64,000 nt of DNA from Aggregatilineales bacterium (GTDB lineage Bacteria; Chloroflexota; Anaerolineae; Aggregatilineales; Ch27): assembly GCA_029976025.1 (NCBI GenBank), contig JARKNX010000096.1, positions 1 to 64,000 of the forward strand. Reading direction: 5' to 3'. How positions within the stretch are numbered: position 1 is the stretch's first letter; each line of letters begins with the position of its first letter. The position numbers and the translations under genes are program-made. This document shows, in pieces, positions 9,933 through 18,367 of this stretch. The notes under the pieces are model-generated. The model saw nothing but the letters and a program-made list of their open reading frames with translations. It had not been told where the DNA came from and ran no database searches.

Positions 9933-10820
9933 ATGAGAGCCACCCTGCAAGACCTGCTGGCTTCCGGCCGCCCGATCGTCGCCGATGGCGCAATGGGCAC
10001 CATGCTGATGGGTCTGGGCCTGCCGCACGGACAGGCGCCGGAGTTGTGGAACGTTGACCAGCCGGACCATGTCCGGAGCATCTACCGCAGCTATATTGAG
10101 GCCGGCTCGCAGATCATCCTGACTAACTCCTTCGGCGGCAGCCGCTACCGGCTGGATATGCACGGCCTCAGCGGGCGCACCGTTGAGCTGAACCGCGCCG
10201 CCGCTGCCCTGGCCCGCCAGGAAGCGGACGCCGTCCCGCAGCCGGTGGTCGTGGCCGGGTCGATCGGCCCGACCGGCCAGATGCTGGAGCCATACGGCCT
10301 GCTGAGCCTCGCGGACGGCGCCGCAGCGTTTGAGGAGCAGGCGCGGGCGCTGATCGATGGCGGCGTCGATGTGCTGTGGATCGAGACCATGTCCGACCTG
10401 GCCGAAGTGCGCGCCGCCGTAGATGGCTGCGAGAACGCCGCGCCGGGCTTCCCGCGCGTGACCACGATGACGTTCGACACCAAGGGGCGCACCATGATGG
10501 GCGTCACGCCGGAGCAGGCTGTTCGCGAGCTGGCCGGGATGGGCGTCCTGGCTGTGGGCAGCAACTGCGGCAACGGCCCGGATGAGCTGGAAGTCGTGAT
10601 CGAGAAGATGCGCGCCCTCAACCCGGATATCGTGCTGGTCGCCAAAGCCAACGCCGGCCTGCCCCATATGGAGGGCGGCGTCGCGGTCTACGATGCCACG
10701 CCCGCTGTCATGGCGGAGTTCGCCGTCCGGCTGCGCCAGGCCGGGGCCGGCATCATTGGCGCCTGCTGCGGCAGCACACCGGCGCATATCCGCGCTATTG
10801 CTGACGCCTTGCGGGATTGA
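9933..10820 (+). CDS. Homocysteine S-methyltransferase (MetH N-domain/BHMT family)
   Basis: A 295-residue TIM-barrel methyltransferase that moves a methyl group to homocysteine to form methionine. Visible motifs are GAMGTML near the start (VADGAMGTMLM), LTNSFGG, and the zinc ligands: one Cys in GSNCGNGPDE (about residue 210) and the Cys pair in GACCGSTPAHI near the C-terminus. Length matches stand-alone family members. It is co-directional with the corrinoid activator (11 bp gap), so it could have accepted methyl groups from the damaged corrinoid system. AAGGAGAAGG precedes the ATG. Confidence 0.88.
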   Translation: MRATLQDLLASGRPIVADGAMGTMLMGLGLPHGQAPELWNVDQPDHVRSIYRSYIEAGSQIILTNSFGGSRYRLDMHGLSGRTVELNRAAAALARQEADAVPQPVVVAGSIGPTGQMLEPYGLLSLADGAAAFEEQARALIDGGVDVLWIETMSDLAEVRAAVDGCENAAPGFPRVTTMTFDTKGRTMMGVTPEQAVRELAGMGVLAVGSNCGNGPDELEVVIEKMRALNPDIVLVAKANAGLPHMEGGVAVYDATPAVMAEFAVRLRQAGAGIIGACCGSTPAHIRAIADALRD

Positions 10821-10851
10821 GCCTGTCTCTGCGCTGTGAGGTGGAAATCCG

Positions 10852-12282
10852 ATGCCGCTCACCAAAATTGTATGTACCCTGGGTCCGGCCACTGATTCAT
10901 ACGAGACGATCCGCAAGCTGATCGAAGCCGATATGAGCGTGGCCCGGCTGAACTTCTCCCATGGCGACTACGAGGAGCACGCCCGGCGAATCAGCCTGGT
11001 CCGGCAGGCGGCGGCGGACACAGGCAAGCCCATCGCCATATTGCAGGACCTGTGCGGCCCCAAGATTCGCACCGGCGAGCACGTGGACAACGCCCCCTTC
11101 GAACTGGTCGCGGGGCAGACCTTCACCATCACCACCCAGCCTGTCCCGGGGACATCGGAGCGCGTCAGCACCAACTACGAGGCGCTGCCGAATGACGTCC
11201 GGGCCGGCGACCGGGTCCTGATCTCCGACGGCCTGATCCGGCTCACTGTGCAGAAGACGACGGCCACCGACGTGATTTGCGCGGTGCAGGTTGGCGGCAC
11301 GCTCCGCGAGAAGCAGGGCATCAACCTGCCCGGCGTGTGCATCACCGCCCCCAGCGTGACCGACAAGGACATCCTCGACCTCAAGTTCGGGCTGGAACAG
11401 GGCGTGGATTACGTGGCGATCTCCTTTGTGCGCCAGGCCAGCGATATCACCCAGGTCAGGCAGATCATCGCCGGAGCCGGGCGCCAGGTGCCCATCATCG
11501 CCAAGATCGAGCGCCCGGAGGCGCTGGAAGCGCTGGAGGCGATCCTGGACGCCAGCGACGGCGTGATGGTGGCGCGCGGCGATCTGGGGGTGGAGATTCC
11601 GCTTCAGGATGTGCCCATGATCCAGAAGCGAATCATCAGGGCCGCCAACTTCCGGGCCAAGCCGGTGATCACGGCCACCCAGATGCTCGAATCGATGATC
11701 TACAATCCGTCACCCACCCGCGCTGAGGTCAGCGACGTGGCTAACGCGATTCTGGACGGCAGCGACGCTGTGATGCTCAGCGGCGAGACTTCCATCGGCA
11801 AGTACCCGGTGGAGGCCGTGCAGATGATGACCGATATCGCCTGCGCGGTGGAGGACAGCCGGCATCGCGCCTCCGACGACCATCCGGAATGGCAGCACCA
11901 CCAGGTGCAGACCGTCCCTCAGGCTGTCGGGACGGCGGCGACGGCCATCGTGCAGTCGCTCAAGGTGGACGCTATCTGGGTCTTCACCCAGTCCGGGCAG
12001 ACGGCCCGGCTGGTCTCTCATTACCGCCCGGCGGCGCCGATCATCGCCATCTCGCCCTATGACCTGGTCTGCCGGCGGATGATGCTGCTGTGGGGGGTGA
12101 AGCCGGTGCAGTCGCCCTATTTCAAGGATGAGCACGAGTTCTGGCAGGAAGTGGTGCCGACGGTGGTCAGGAGCGGCCACGGCAAGCCGGGCGATACGGT
12201 CGTGCTCACGGGCGGACACCCCTTCAACGAGCACGGGGACACGAACTTCATCAAGATCATGACGATTCCCGCCAAAGAATGA
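10852..12282 (+). CDS. pyk: Pyruvate kinase
   Basis: A 476-residue glycolytic enzyme converting phosphoenolpyruvate and ADP to pyruvate and ATP. It opens with TKIVCTLGPATDS. Active-site segments are LNFSHGDYEEH, the B-domain (about 70-170), IIAKIERPEALE (catalytic Lys), MVARGDLGVEIP (Mg/K binding) and TATQMLESMI. The C-terminal allosteric domain is present and ends near TNFIKIMTI. GAGGTGG lies before the ATG. It is separated by only 31 bp from the methyltransferase gene, so co-transcription is possible although function is unrelated. Confidence 0.96.
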   Translation: MPLTKIVCTLGPATDSYETIRKLIEADMSVARLNFSHGDYEEHARRISLVRQAAADTGKPIAILQDLCGPKIRTGEHVDNAPFELVAGQTFTITTQPVPGTSERVSTNYEALPNDVRAGDRVLISDGLIRLTVQKTTATDVICAVQVGGTLREKQGINLPGVCITAPSVTDKDILDLKFGLEQGVDYVAISFVRQASDITQVRQIIAGAGRQVPIIAKIERPEALEALEAILDASDGVMVARGDLGVEIPLQDVPMIQKRIIRAANFRAKPVITATQMLESMIYNPSPTRAEVSDVANAILDGSDAVMLSGETSIGKYPVEAVQMMTDIACAVEDSRHRASDDHPEWQHHQVQTVPQAVGTAATAIVQSLKVDAIWVFTQSGQTARLVSHYRPAAPIIAISPYDLVCRRMMLLWGVKPVQSPYFKDEHEFWQEVVPTVVRSGHGKPGDTVVLTGGHPFNEHGDTNFIKIMTIPAKE

Positions 12283-12393
12283 GTGAATTGTCCTGGCGGC
12301 TCCCTTTCTTTTCCAGCGCAGTTGCGGTTCTGCCACAAGATGCCTACGATCAGGGGAGACGCAGAACGGATGCCCGTCACTGAGGGATGGCCT

Positions 12394-13920
12394 ATGCGCA
12401 ACCTGAAACCTGTCCTGCAACTTGCCGTGCTGCTCGCCGTGCTGGCGGCGCTGACGGTCGCCCTGTTCCCGCGCGACCTCAGCCGCGCCCAGGACTTCGG
12501 CGTGACACTCACCCCCAACCGCGAGCGGATCAACGTGCGCATCGCGCCGGCGCTCGGCCACGAGGTGATCGGCTCCCTCCTGCGCGGGCAGGTGGTTAAC
12601 GTCACCGGTCACAGCCCCAACAACCGCTGGCTGCGGATTGATTTCTTTGGCCGGGAGGGCTGGGTGGAGAAAACGGTGGTGGACGTCAGCGGCAATCCGG
12701 ATGTCCTGCCGGTGGGCGACCCGCCGATCGCGCCGCTGGACCTGGGGGATGGCCCCCGCGCCGGGGTGAGCAACGCTGTCGGCGGCGGCACTATCCGCCT
12801 GCCGCAAAGCGGGATGCGCCTGCGGGCCGGCCCCAGCGAAGCCTACTTCATGATCGCCAACGTGCCGCGCTACGAGATACTGGCGGTGACCGGCCGCTCG
12901 CCAGACGGCCAGTGGCTCCAGGTGCAGTTCCGCGGGACGCTCGGCTGGATCGGCAATCTGGGCCAGCCGTTCATCGAATGGCGGGGCGGCGGGGTGGACT
13001 CCCTGCCGGTGTGGGGCGTAGTGGCCGACGCGCCGCCGGTCAACATCCCGCATACCGGCCCCTCAGCCACCCGTGACGCCCTGATGACGGCCATGCTCCT
13101 GCACATCGACATGAGCATCAACCGGCTGGATATCATCAACGGCATCTGGAATACCATCGCCATCGGTCAGGGCAACCGTTACCTGTGCGTCTTCGATATC
13201 GGCATCCTGCAGCCCTACATCCCGCGCGAGGGGGACCTGATCCAGTATCCGGAGCTGGACCCCGTGATCGCCGCCCTCAATGAAGGGCTGGAGGAGAGCA
13301 ACGCCGCCATCGACCGCTGGCATCAGTGGTGCAACACAATCCTCGCCAACTATCCCGGCGGCGAGATTCTGGTCGCCCCGGCGCTGGAGAATATCGCCAA
13401 CGCCCGGCAGGGCTTTGAGAGCGCGCGGGCGCAGATCTGGGCGCTGGGCCTGCAGCCGACGCCGACGCCGCTGCCGCCGGCCTTCACCCCCGCCGCGCCG
13501 ATAGCCACGGTCACGCCGCACTCGCTGGCTAACCTGCCCGACCTGCAGGCGTTCACCCTGGAAGGCAATCGCGTCCTGTACGTGCCGCAGTTCACCCATC
13601 CGGAGCTGGGCTGCGCCTGGCAGGGCATCGGCGGGCAGGTGTTCGGCATGAATGGCGAGCCGCTGATCGGCTTCACCATCCGCGTGGAGGGCGTGACCGA
13701 CCCCTCGCTGGTGCTGACGACGGTCTCCGGCGCGCAGACGGCGTACGGCACGTCGGGCTGGGAGATCAAGCTGGCCGACGGCCCCAACAGCCACGTCTAC
13801 CGCGTCACGCTGTTCCAGAACGATCGGCGCGTCTCCGACCCGCGCCAGATAGCGTTCCCCAATGATTGCGGGCGCAATCTGGGGCTGGTAAACTTCGTCC
13901 AGATCACGCCGCTCCAATAG
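12394..13920 (+). CDS. Secreted protein with two bacterial SH3 domains
   Basis: A 508-residue exported protein. A signal peptide (residues 1 to about 30, LQLAVLLAVLAALTVAL) is followed by an SH3b domain at about 33-85 (NVRIAPALGHEVIG ... WVEKTVV) and a second at about 133-190 (MRLRAGPSEAYF ... LGWIGN). A mostly helical middle, a Pro/Thr linker (TPTPLPPAFTPAAP) and a C-terminal beta domain (GCAWQGIGGQVFGMNGEPLIGF) complete it. SH3b domains usually bind cell-wall or surface ligands. The ATG at 12394 is preferred over the earlier in-frame start because GAGGG lies 7 bp upstream and a signal peptide follows at once. Confidence 0.75.
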   Translation: MRNLKPVLQLAVLLAVLAALTVALFPRDLSRAQDFGVTLTPNRERINVRIAPALGHEVIGSLLRGQVVNVTGHSPNNRWLRIDFFGREGWVEKTVVDVSGNPDVLPVGDPPIAPLDLGDGPRAGVSNAVGGGTIRLPQSGMRLRAGPSEAYFMIANVPRYEILAVTGRSPDGQWLQVQFRGTLGWIGNLGQPFIEWRGGGVDSLPVWGVVADAPPVNIPHTGPSATRDALMTAMLLHIDMSINRLDIINGIWNTIAIGQGNRYLCVFDIGILQPYIPREGDLIQYPELDPVIAALNEGLEESNAAIDRWHQWCNTILANYPGGEILVAPALENIANARQGFESARAQIWALGLQPTPTPLPPAFTPAAPIATVTPHSLANLPDLQAFTLEGNRVLYVPQFTHPELGCAWQGIGGQVFGMNGEPLIGFTIRVEGVTDPSLVLTTVSGAQTAYGTSGWEIKLADGPNSHVYRVTLFQNDRRVSDPRQIAFPNDCGRNLGLVNFVQITPLQ

Positions 13921-13977
13921 GGAGCGCGCCGCTCCAGTAAAAGGAGCAGGTCGCTCCAGCAAAGAGCATATCGCTCT
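13921..13977 (+). repeat. Three consecutive 15-nt stem-loops
   Basis: Directly after the stop codon come three related inverted repeats: GGAGCGCGCCGCTCC (13921-13935), GGAGCAGGTCGCTCC (13943-13957) and AGAGCATATCGCTCT (13963-13977). Each has a 5-bp stem and 5-nt loop, spaced 20-22 bp. The loops vary while the stems co-vary (GGAGC/GCTCC to AGAGC/GCTCT), which suggests structure is being kept in RNA or DNA. Confidence 0.7.
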
Positions 13978-13990
13978 AACAGAAAGAAGC

Positions 13991-14018
13991 GGGCGGGCGT
14001 TCAGATGAATGCCCGCCC
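13991..14018 (+). terminator. Hairpin at the end of the SH3b gene
   Basis: A 13-bp stem (GGGCGGGCGTTCA paired with TGAATGCCCGCCC, one G-U pair) with a 2-nt loop. There is no clear T run, so it may be a weak terminator or a 3'-end stabiliser. Confidence 0.5.
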
Positions 14019-14161
14019 TGGCGCGCCCCTGCCTGTCCCTTCTCCGGCGCTCCCGGTCCCGGGGCAGCGCCAGAGGAGGCGGCGAAAACTGCATCGGGAG
14101 CGCGCCGCCCCGACAAAAACGCGCAGGGCAACAACGCCTGTTCTCTTGAGGAGGAACAACT

Positions 14162-14572
14162 ATGACGAAAATCGCCGCGGTGACCGATGACGGCAAGACG
14201 ATCAGCCAGCACTTCGGGCGGGCACAGCACTACCTGGTCTGCACTGTCGAAGACGGCCGCATCACGAAGACCGAGCTGCGGGAGAAGGTCAGCCATCATC
14301 ACGGCCACGGGCATGATCACGATCATGACCACGATCACGGGCACGGACAGGGGCATGGACAGGGCAGCGGCGCCGAGGCCAAGCACAACCAGATGCTGGC
14401 TTCCATCACGGATTGCGAGGCGCTGCTGGCCCGGGGCATGGGGCGCGGCGCGTACCAGTCGCTGGCCAACGCCGGCATCCGCCCCGTGGTGACCGACATC
14501 CGGGCCATCGAGGACGCGGTGCAGGCCTACATCGACGGCTCAATCGTCGATCACGTCGAAAAGCTGCACTGA
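14162..14572 (+). CDS. NifX/NifB-like dinitrogenase cofactor-binding domain protein with His-rich insert
   Basis: A 136-residue single-domain protein of the NifX/NafY/NifB C-terminal family (PF02579 type). It starts MTKIAAVTDDGKTISQHFGRAQHYLV, with the typical GxxISxHFGxA strand. Residues about 46-70 form a loop of alternating His, Asp and Gly, a likely metal-binding insert. It resumes with LLARGMGRGAYQSLANAGIRPVVTDI, the conserved second half. No other nif genes are nearby, so a general metal- or cluster-binding role is more likely than nitrogen fixation. GAGGAGG is well placed before the ATG. Confidence 0.85.
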   Translation: MTKIAAVTDDGKTISQHFGRAQHYLVCTVEDGRITKTELREKVSHHHGHGHDHDHDHDHGHGQGHGQGSGAEAKHNQMLASITDCEALLARGMGRGAYQSLANAGIRPVVTDIRAIEDAVQAYIDGSIVDHVEKLH

Positions 14573-14838
14573 GAAAAGCGCTGGAAGCCTCCCTCTGTCA
14601 GGATCGTATCGGGTGATTTGCGCGGGCGTCCCATCGGGCGCCCGGCTCATTAAGCCATCCGGAGCGTTGAAACAGCCAGGAAGGGGCGCCTTGCCCTCGC
14701 CTCTCTCTGCGCCTCTGGCGCTCTCTGCGGTTTCGGCTCCCTGCCGCCCGCCGCCTGTTCCCCGTTTTTGCTGGCACAGGCCGCTCCGGCGGGATAAAAT
14801 TCCGGGCGCTGCCCTGTATGGACCCTGAGGAGAAAAAC

Positions 14839-15228
14839 ATGTTCGATGATGCCGCCCGCGCCGTGCTGCAGCAGAAGCTGATCGCCCGCCTGTCCGTCAA
14901 CGGGCTGGATGGCTACCCGCATGTTGTGCCGGTGTGGTTTTACCTGGACGGCGACGATATCGTCTTTATCAGCGTGCGCGGCACGCACAAAATCCGCCTG
15001 CTGGAGGCCGATCCGCGCGCCGCGGTGACGGTCGGCGGAGATGACGGAGCGGGCTACCTGATCAAGGGCGATATGCTGATCGAGGACGATCTGGATGATG
15101 CCTGGGTCAGGCGGCTCACATACCACTACGAAGAGCCGGAGCAGGCGGCCAAAGATGTCGCCGACTGGGCCGATCTGGATATCGTGGTGCTGCGCCTGAA
15201 GCCGAAGGTCGTGCTCAAGGTGGCCTGA
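14839..15228 (+). CDS. Pyridoxamine 5'-phosphate oxidase-like split-barrel flavoprotein
   Basis: A 129-residue split-barrel protein. It has LIARLSVNGLDGYPHVVPVWFYLDGDDIVFIS followed by THKIRLLEADPRAAVTVGGDDG, the pattern of short PNPOx-fold proteins that bind FMN or F420. Such proteins often reduce small substrates or act in haem or F420 metabolism; the substrate here is unknown. The ATG at 14839 follows GAGGAG with a 6-bp gap, which is better than the ATG at 14818. Confidence 0.75.
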   Translation: MFDDAARAVLQQKLIARLSVNGLDGYPHVVPVWFYLDGDDIVFISVRGTHKIRLLEADPRAAVTVGGDDGAGYLIKGDMLIEDDLDDAWVRRLTYHYEEPEQAAKDVADWADLDIVVLRLKPKVVLKVA

Positions 15229-15330
15229 CCGGCGGGCAGCAAAAAAAAGCGAAGATCTGCGATCCGACTTTTTACGCCGCCGAGCATTGGCGTGAAATTT
15301 GAAAACGCCCTAAAATTTATAGAAGATTTG

Positions 15331-15359
15331 TGAAGCGTAAAGGATTTCTGGGATATACT
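15331..15359 (+). promoter_or_regulatory. Possible promoter of the Roadblock/LC7 gene
   Basis: TATACT at 15354-15359 with TGAAGC at 15331-15336 (17-bp spacer), in an AT-rich stretch that stands out from the surrounding DNA. The -35 is weak. Confidence 0.4.
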
Positions 15360-15402
15360 GGTAAGTGTCGTAGACGGTAGGGGATGAGCAAGAGGAATTG
15401 TT

Positions 15403-15804
15403 ATGACACAGGAGTACCGGAGCGAAAAACTGGAGCACTCTCTTAGAAAACTGCACCTGGTCGTCAAGGGCCTCAAAGCCTCGGTGATCGTGAATGTGGA
15501 CGGCCTGCTGGTCGCCTCTTACCCGTCCAACGATGACGCGGGCAACCCCACCAACAGCCCGCAGGTCGCCGCTATGGCCGCCACCCTGATCGGCCTGGCT
15601 GAGAACACCCTCACCCGCCTGGAGCAGGGCCGGCTCGACCGCATCCTGATGGAAGGCGAGGAGGGCGTGATGCTGGTTTACCCCGCCGGTCAGGTGGCCT
15701 CAATCGCCATGCTGCTGGAAAAAGACGCCGCGCTGGAACATGCTTTCTTCGCGGTAGGCAAGGCCGCCTATGAAGTGGTCGATCTGCTGGAGACGCGCCC
15801 CTGA
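15403..15804 (+). CDS. Roadblock/LC7 domain protein (MglB-like)
   Basis: A 133-residue protein made of one Roadblock/LC7 domain: VVKGLKASVIVNVDGLLVASYPSNDD, then a helix with AAMAATLIGLAENTL, then DRILMEGEEGVMLVYPAGQVASIAMLLEKDA. Bacterial members of the MglB type act as GTPase-activating partners of small Ras-like GTPases in polarity and gliding. No such GTPase is in the window, so the partner must be elsewhere. It has its own AT-rich promoter region and a hairpin after the stop, so it is probably monocistronic. Confidence 0.85.
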   Translation: MTQEYRSEKLEHSLRKLHLVVKGLKASVIVNVDGLLVASYPSNDDAGNPTNSPQVAAMAATLIGLAENTLTRLEQGRLDRILMEGEEGVMLVYPAGQVASIAMLLEKDAALEHAFFAVGKAAYEVVDLLETRP

Positions 15805-15837
15805 TTCCGCTGTTACCCGAAGGTGCCTGTTAATCAC

Positions 15838-15869
15838 AACGCCCCGATCTCATCGCAGACCGGGGCGTT
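15838..15869. terminator. Terminator between convergent genes
   Basis: A 9-bp GC-rich stem: AACGCCCCG (15838-15846) with CGGGGCGTT (15861-15869) and a 14-nt loop. A CGCTTTTCG tail follows on the + strand. It separates the Roadblock gene from the convergent FHA gene. Confidence 0.7.
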
Positions 15870-15898
15870 CGCTTTTCGTGAGCGGGCGAATGTTCGCG

Positions 15899-16498
15899 TT
15901 ACGGCTGGCCGCCGTCGACATCAACTTCCCCGGCGGAAGGCACGCTGGCCGCGGGGGATGTCCCCCCGTCCTCTTCCTGTTCTTCCTCAGGTGGCTGGAA
16001 CAGGATGCGGATCGTCATCTGCCCCAGGCGGAGCCGGTCGCCGTCGTGGATGGGATAGGGCCGGTGGGCGTTCAGGCGCTGGCCGTTCAGGAACGTGCCG
16101 TTGCTGCTGCCCAGGTCCCACAGGTCGAGGCGATTGGCGTCGGTGGAGCGGATGGCGGCGTGGCGCCGGCTGACGCCCATGCGGTAACCGGCGTAGGGAG
16201 TCAGATCAATATCGGGCATAGCGCCGGTCGCCGGGTCGCGTCGCCCGAAGATCAACTCTTCCTTTGGCGCAATCAGGATCGGCTCCGGGCCGCCTTCAAT
16301 TTCGATACGGAGCCGGGAATTCGGCGGCAGATAGTCGCTGCCGGCGGACATAACCTCCTCGGCCATAGCCGCGCCGGCCGGTTCCCCAAACGATTTGGTC
16401 GCCCCCACAGCCGGCCCGCCGGTCAGGCTGGTCCCGCAATTTTCACAGAATAACACGCCGGGGCGGTTATTGTGACCACAGTTCAAACAGACTTGCAT
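15899..16498 (-). CDS. Zinc-ribbon/FHA domain protein 1
   Basis: A 199-residue protein. The N-terminal zinc ribbon MQVCLNCGHNNRPGVLFCENCGT (two CxxC pairs) is followed by a linker and an FHA domain at about 85-180 with GVSRRHAAIRS and LGSSNGTFLNGQRL, the phosphothreonine-binding loops. It ends in an acidic tail. The ATG at 16498 follows AAGGACC and starts the zinc ribbon directly; the earlier in-frame ATG adds an unrelated 29-residue leader. Two paralogues with the same architecture lie at 33488 and 34145. It probably reads Ser/Thr kinase signals. Confidence 0.85.
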   Translation of the reverse strand: MQVCLNCGHNNRPGVLFCENCGTSLTGGPAVGATKSFGEPAGAAMAEEVMSAGSDYLPPNSRLRIEIEGGPEPILIAPKEELIFGRRDPATGAMPDIDLTPYAGYRMGVSRRHAAIRSTDANRLDLWDLGSSNGTFLNGQRLNAHRPYPIHDGDRLRLGQMTIRILFQPPEEEQEEDGGTSPAASVPSAGEVDVDGGQP

Positions 16499-16801
16499 CG
16501 TCAGGTCCTTCTTTGCAACTCCCAAAATCGCCAGGTGTCGATCCACGCGGCTGTCGCCTGCCGGATAGCGCAACGGGGACCGCATTATGTGCAGTGTAGC
16601 ACATTTTCCGCTTTTATTTTAAATGAGTTTGTCTGACTCAACCAGTCTCCAGCGGTGGGAAAGAAAGCCCGCCCGGCGCGCTTTTTCCTGCCTCCCCGCT
16701 CCCGCCCCCCGGCCGCCGATTCTCCCGATCCAGTTGCCCTCGCCCGCCGGTCGGGGTATACCTTGAGTGTGCAATTCGTTTATCGAGAGGACACCCCCAC
16801 C

Positions 16802-17611
16802 ATGTCGGAGACAGCTCGCGACTCGCAGCTTTACCGGACCACGCCTTCACTGGCCGAATTCTATGACTACGTCGTGCCCTACCGCACCCGGCAGGATGTG
16901 ACATTCTTTGTGGAAATGGCGCAGGACGCGGGCGGATCGGTGCTGGAGATCGGCTGTGGGACCGGGCGCGTGCTGATCCCGACGGCCCGCGCCGGCGTCC
17001 CCATCACCGGTCTGGACGTGGCCGAGCCGATGCTCAACGTCTGCCGGACCCGCCTGACCAACGAAGCCGCCGACGTGCAGGCGCGGGTGACGCTGGTGCA
17101 GTACGATATGCGCGATTTTGACCTGGGCCAGCAGTTCTCCCTGGTTACGACGCCCTTCCGCTCCTTCCAGCACGCCATCACCGTTGACGATCAGCTTTCC
17201 ACGCTGGCCGCGGCGCGGCGTCACCTGGTGGAGGGCGGCCGCCTGATCCTCGACCTGTTCAACCCTTCGCTGTCTTACCTGGTGGACGAGAAGCGGCTGG
17301 GCGAATTTGGCGAAGAGCCGGAATTCACCATGCCGGATGGCCGGCGGGTGCTGCGCCGGGCGCGCATCCTCTCCCGCGATCTGTCTCAGCAGGTGCAGGA
17401 TGTGGAGATGCTTTACGATGTCATCCACCCCGACGGCCGCCGGGAGCGGATTACGGAGTCCTTCCTCATGCGCTACCTGTTCCGCTTTGAGGCGGAACAC
17501 CTGCTGGTGCGGTCCGGGTTCGTTGTGGAAGCCGTCTACGCCGACTACGACCGCAGCGCCTACGGGACGAAATATCCCGGCGAGCTGATCTTCGTCGCCC
17601 GCAAGGCCTAG
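16802..17611 (+). CDS. Class I SAM-dependent methyltransferase
   Basis: A 269-residue methyltransferase with motif I VLEIGCGTGRVLIPTA (about residues 47-62), motif II LDVAEPML and a post-motif VTTPFRSFQH. The substrate is unknown; the overall layout resembles small-molecule methyltransferases annotated as class I. The ATG at 16802 is chosen because upstream in-frame sequence is low-complexity and the methyltransferase fold begins shortly after it. It is followed after 13 bp by the nuclease-like gene, a likely two-gene operon. Confidence 0.85.
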   Translation: MSETARDSQLYRTTPSLAEFYDYVVPYRTRQDVTFFVEMAQDAGGSVLEIGCGTGRVLIPTARAGVPITGLDVAEPMLNVCRTRLTNEAADVQARVTLVQYDMRDFDLGQQFSLVTTPFRSFQHAITVDDQLSTLAAARRHLVEGGRLILDLFNPSLSYLVDEKRLGEFGEEPEFTMPDGRRVLRRARILSRDLSQQVQDVEMLYDVIHPDGRRERITESFLMRYLFRFEAEHLLVRSGFVVEAVYADYDRSAYGTKYPGELIFVARKA

Positions 17612-17624
17612 CAAAGGACCTGGC

Positions 17625-18305
17625 ATGGCTCACTACCGGCTGACGCCGTCAGACTTCGCCTTCCTGTGGGAAGAATGCCAGCGCTGCTTCTACCTGAAGC
17701 ACGTCCGGCGCTTCAGCCGGCCCGGCGGCCCCTTCCCGCGGATTTTCGGCGCCATCGACGGCCAGATGCGTAACTACTATATGAACCGGCGGACGGAAGA
17801 AATTGCGCCAGCGCTGCCGCCGGGCCGGCTGTCCTTCGGGGAAAAATGGGTGGAATCGAGGCCGATCCACCTGCCGGGCTACGACGACACCATCTCCCTG
17901 CGCGGCAGGTTCGACGCCGCCATCACGTTCGACGACGGCTCTTACGGCGTGATCGACTTCAAGACCTCGGACATCACGCGCACTTCGCTGCGCCTGTACG
18001 CCCGCCAGCTTCACGCCTACCTCTACGCGCTGGAACATCCTGCCCCCGGCAAGCTGAGCTTCGACGGGCCGGTGACGGTGCTGGGGCTGCTGGCCTTCAC
18101 GCCGGTAAACTTCTCCATCGACGCCGCCGGCCAGGCCGCGCTGACCGGCGGCGTGAAATACCACGCCATCCCGCGCGATCCGGAGGGGTTCCTCGGCTTT
18201 CTGGAGCAGATCGCCGGGGTGCTGACACTGGCGGAGCCGCCCGACCCGGCGGAGAACTGCGTCTGGTGCCAGTACCGCGACGAATCGCGGGCTTCGGGGC
18301 TGTAG
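17625..18305 (+). CDS. PD-(D/E)XK superfamily nuclease (RecB/Cas4-like)
   Basis: A 226-residue protein. The nuclease core is visible as LRGRFDAAITF (Asp at about residue 96) and GVIDFKTSD (Asp111-x-Lys113), followed by RQLHAYLYAL, the QhxxY motif of the RecB family. The N-terminal WEECQRCFYLKHV and C-terminal ENCVWCQYRDE supply Cys residues that could bind an iron-sulfur cluster or zinc as in Cas4/AddB-type nucleases. There are no cas genes nearby. It is probably co-transcribed with the preceding methyltransferase. Confidence 0.8.
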   Translation: MAHYRLTPSDFAFLWEECQRCFYLKHVRRFSRPGGPFPRIFGAIDGQMRNYYMNRRTEEIAPALPPGRLSFGEKWVESRPIHLPGYDDTISLRGRFDAAITFDDGSYGVIDFKTSDITRTSLRLYARQLHAYLYALEHPAPGKLSFDGPVTVLGLLAFTPVNFSIDAAGQAALTGGVKYHAIPRDPEGFLGFLEQIAGVLTLAEPPDPAENCVWCQYRDESRASGL

Positions 18306-18367
18306 ACGCCCTGCGCGGCCAGCCCCGGGTGCTTCCGGATTATCGCCCGGCTTTTGTCTGGTGGATT

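Noticed and set aside
9645-10916. Long minus-strand frame over the homocysteine methyltransferase
   Set aside because: Shadow frame in high-GC coding DNA; the plus strand carries conserved motifs throughout.
17625-18305. Cas4 identity for the PD-(D/E)XK protein
   Set aside because: No CRISPR array or cas gene is in the window and the Cys pattern is incomplete, so only the superfamily is assigned.
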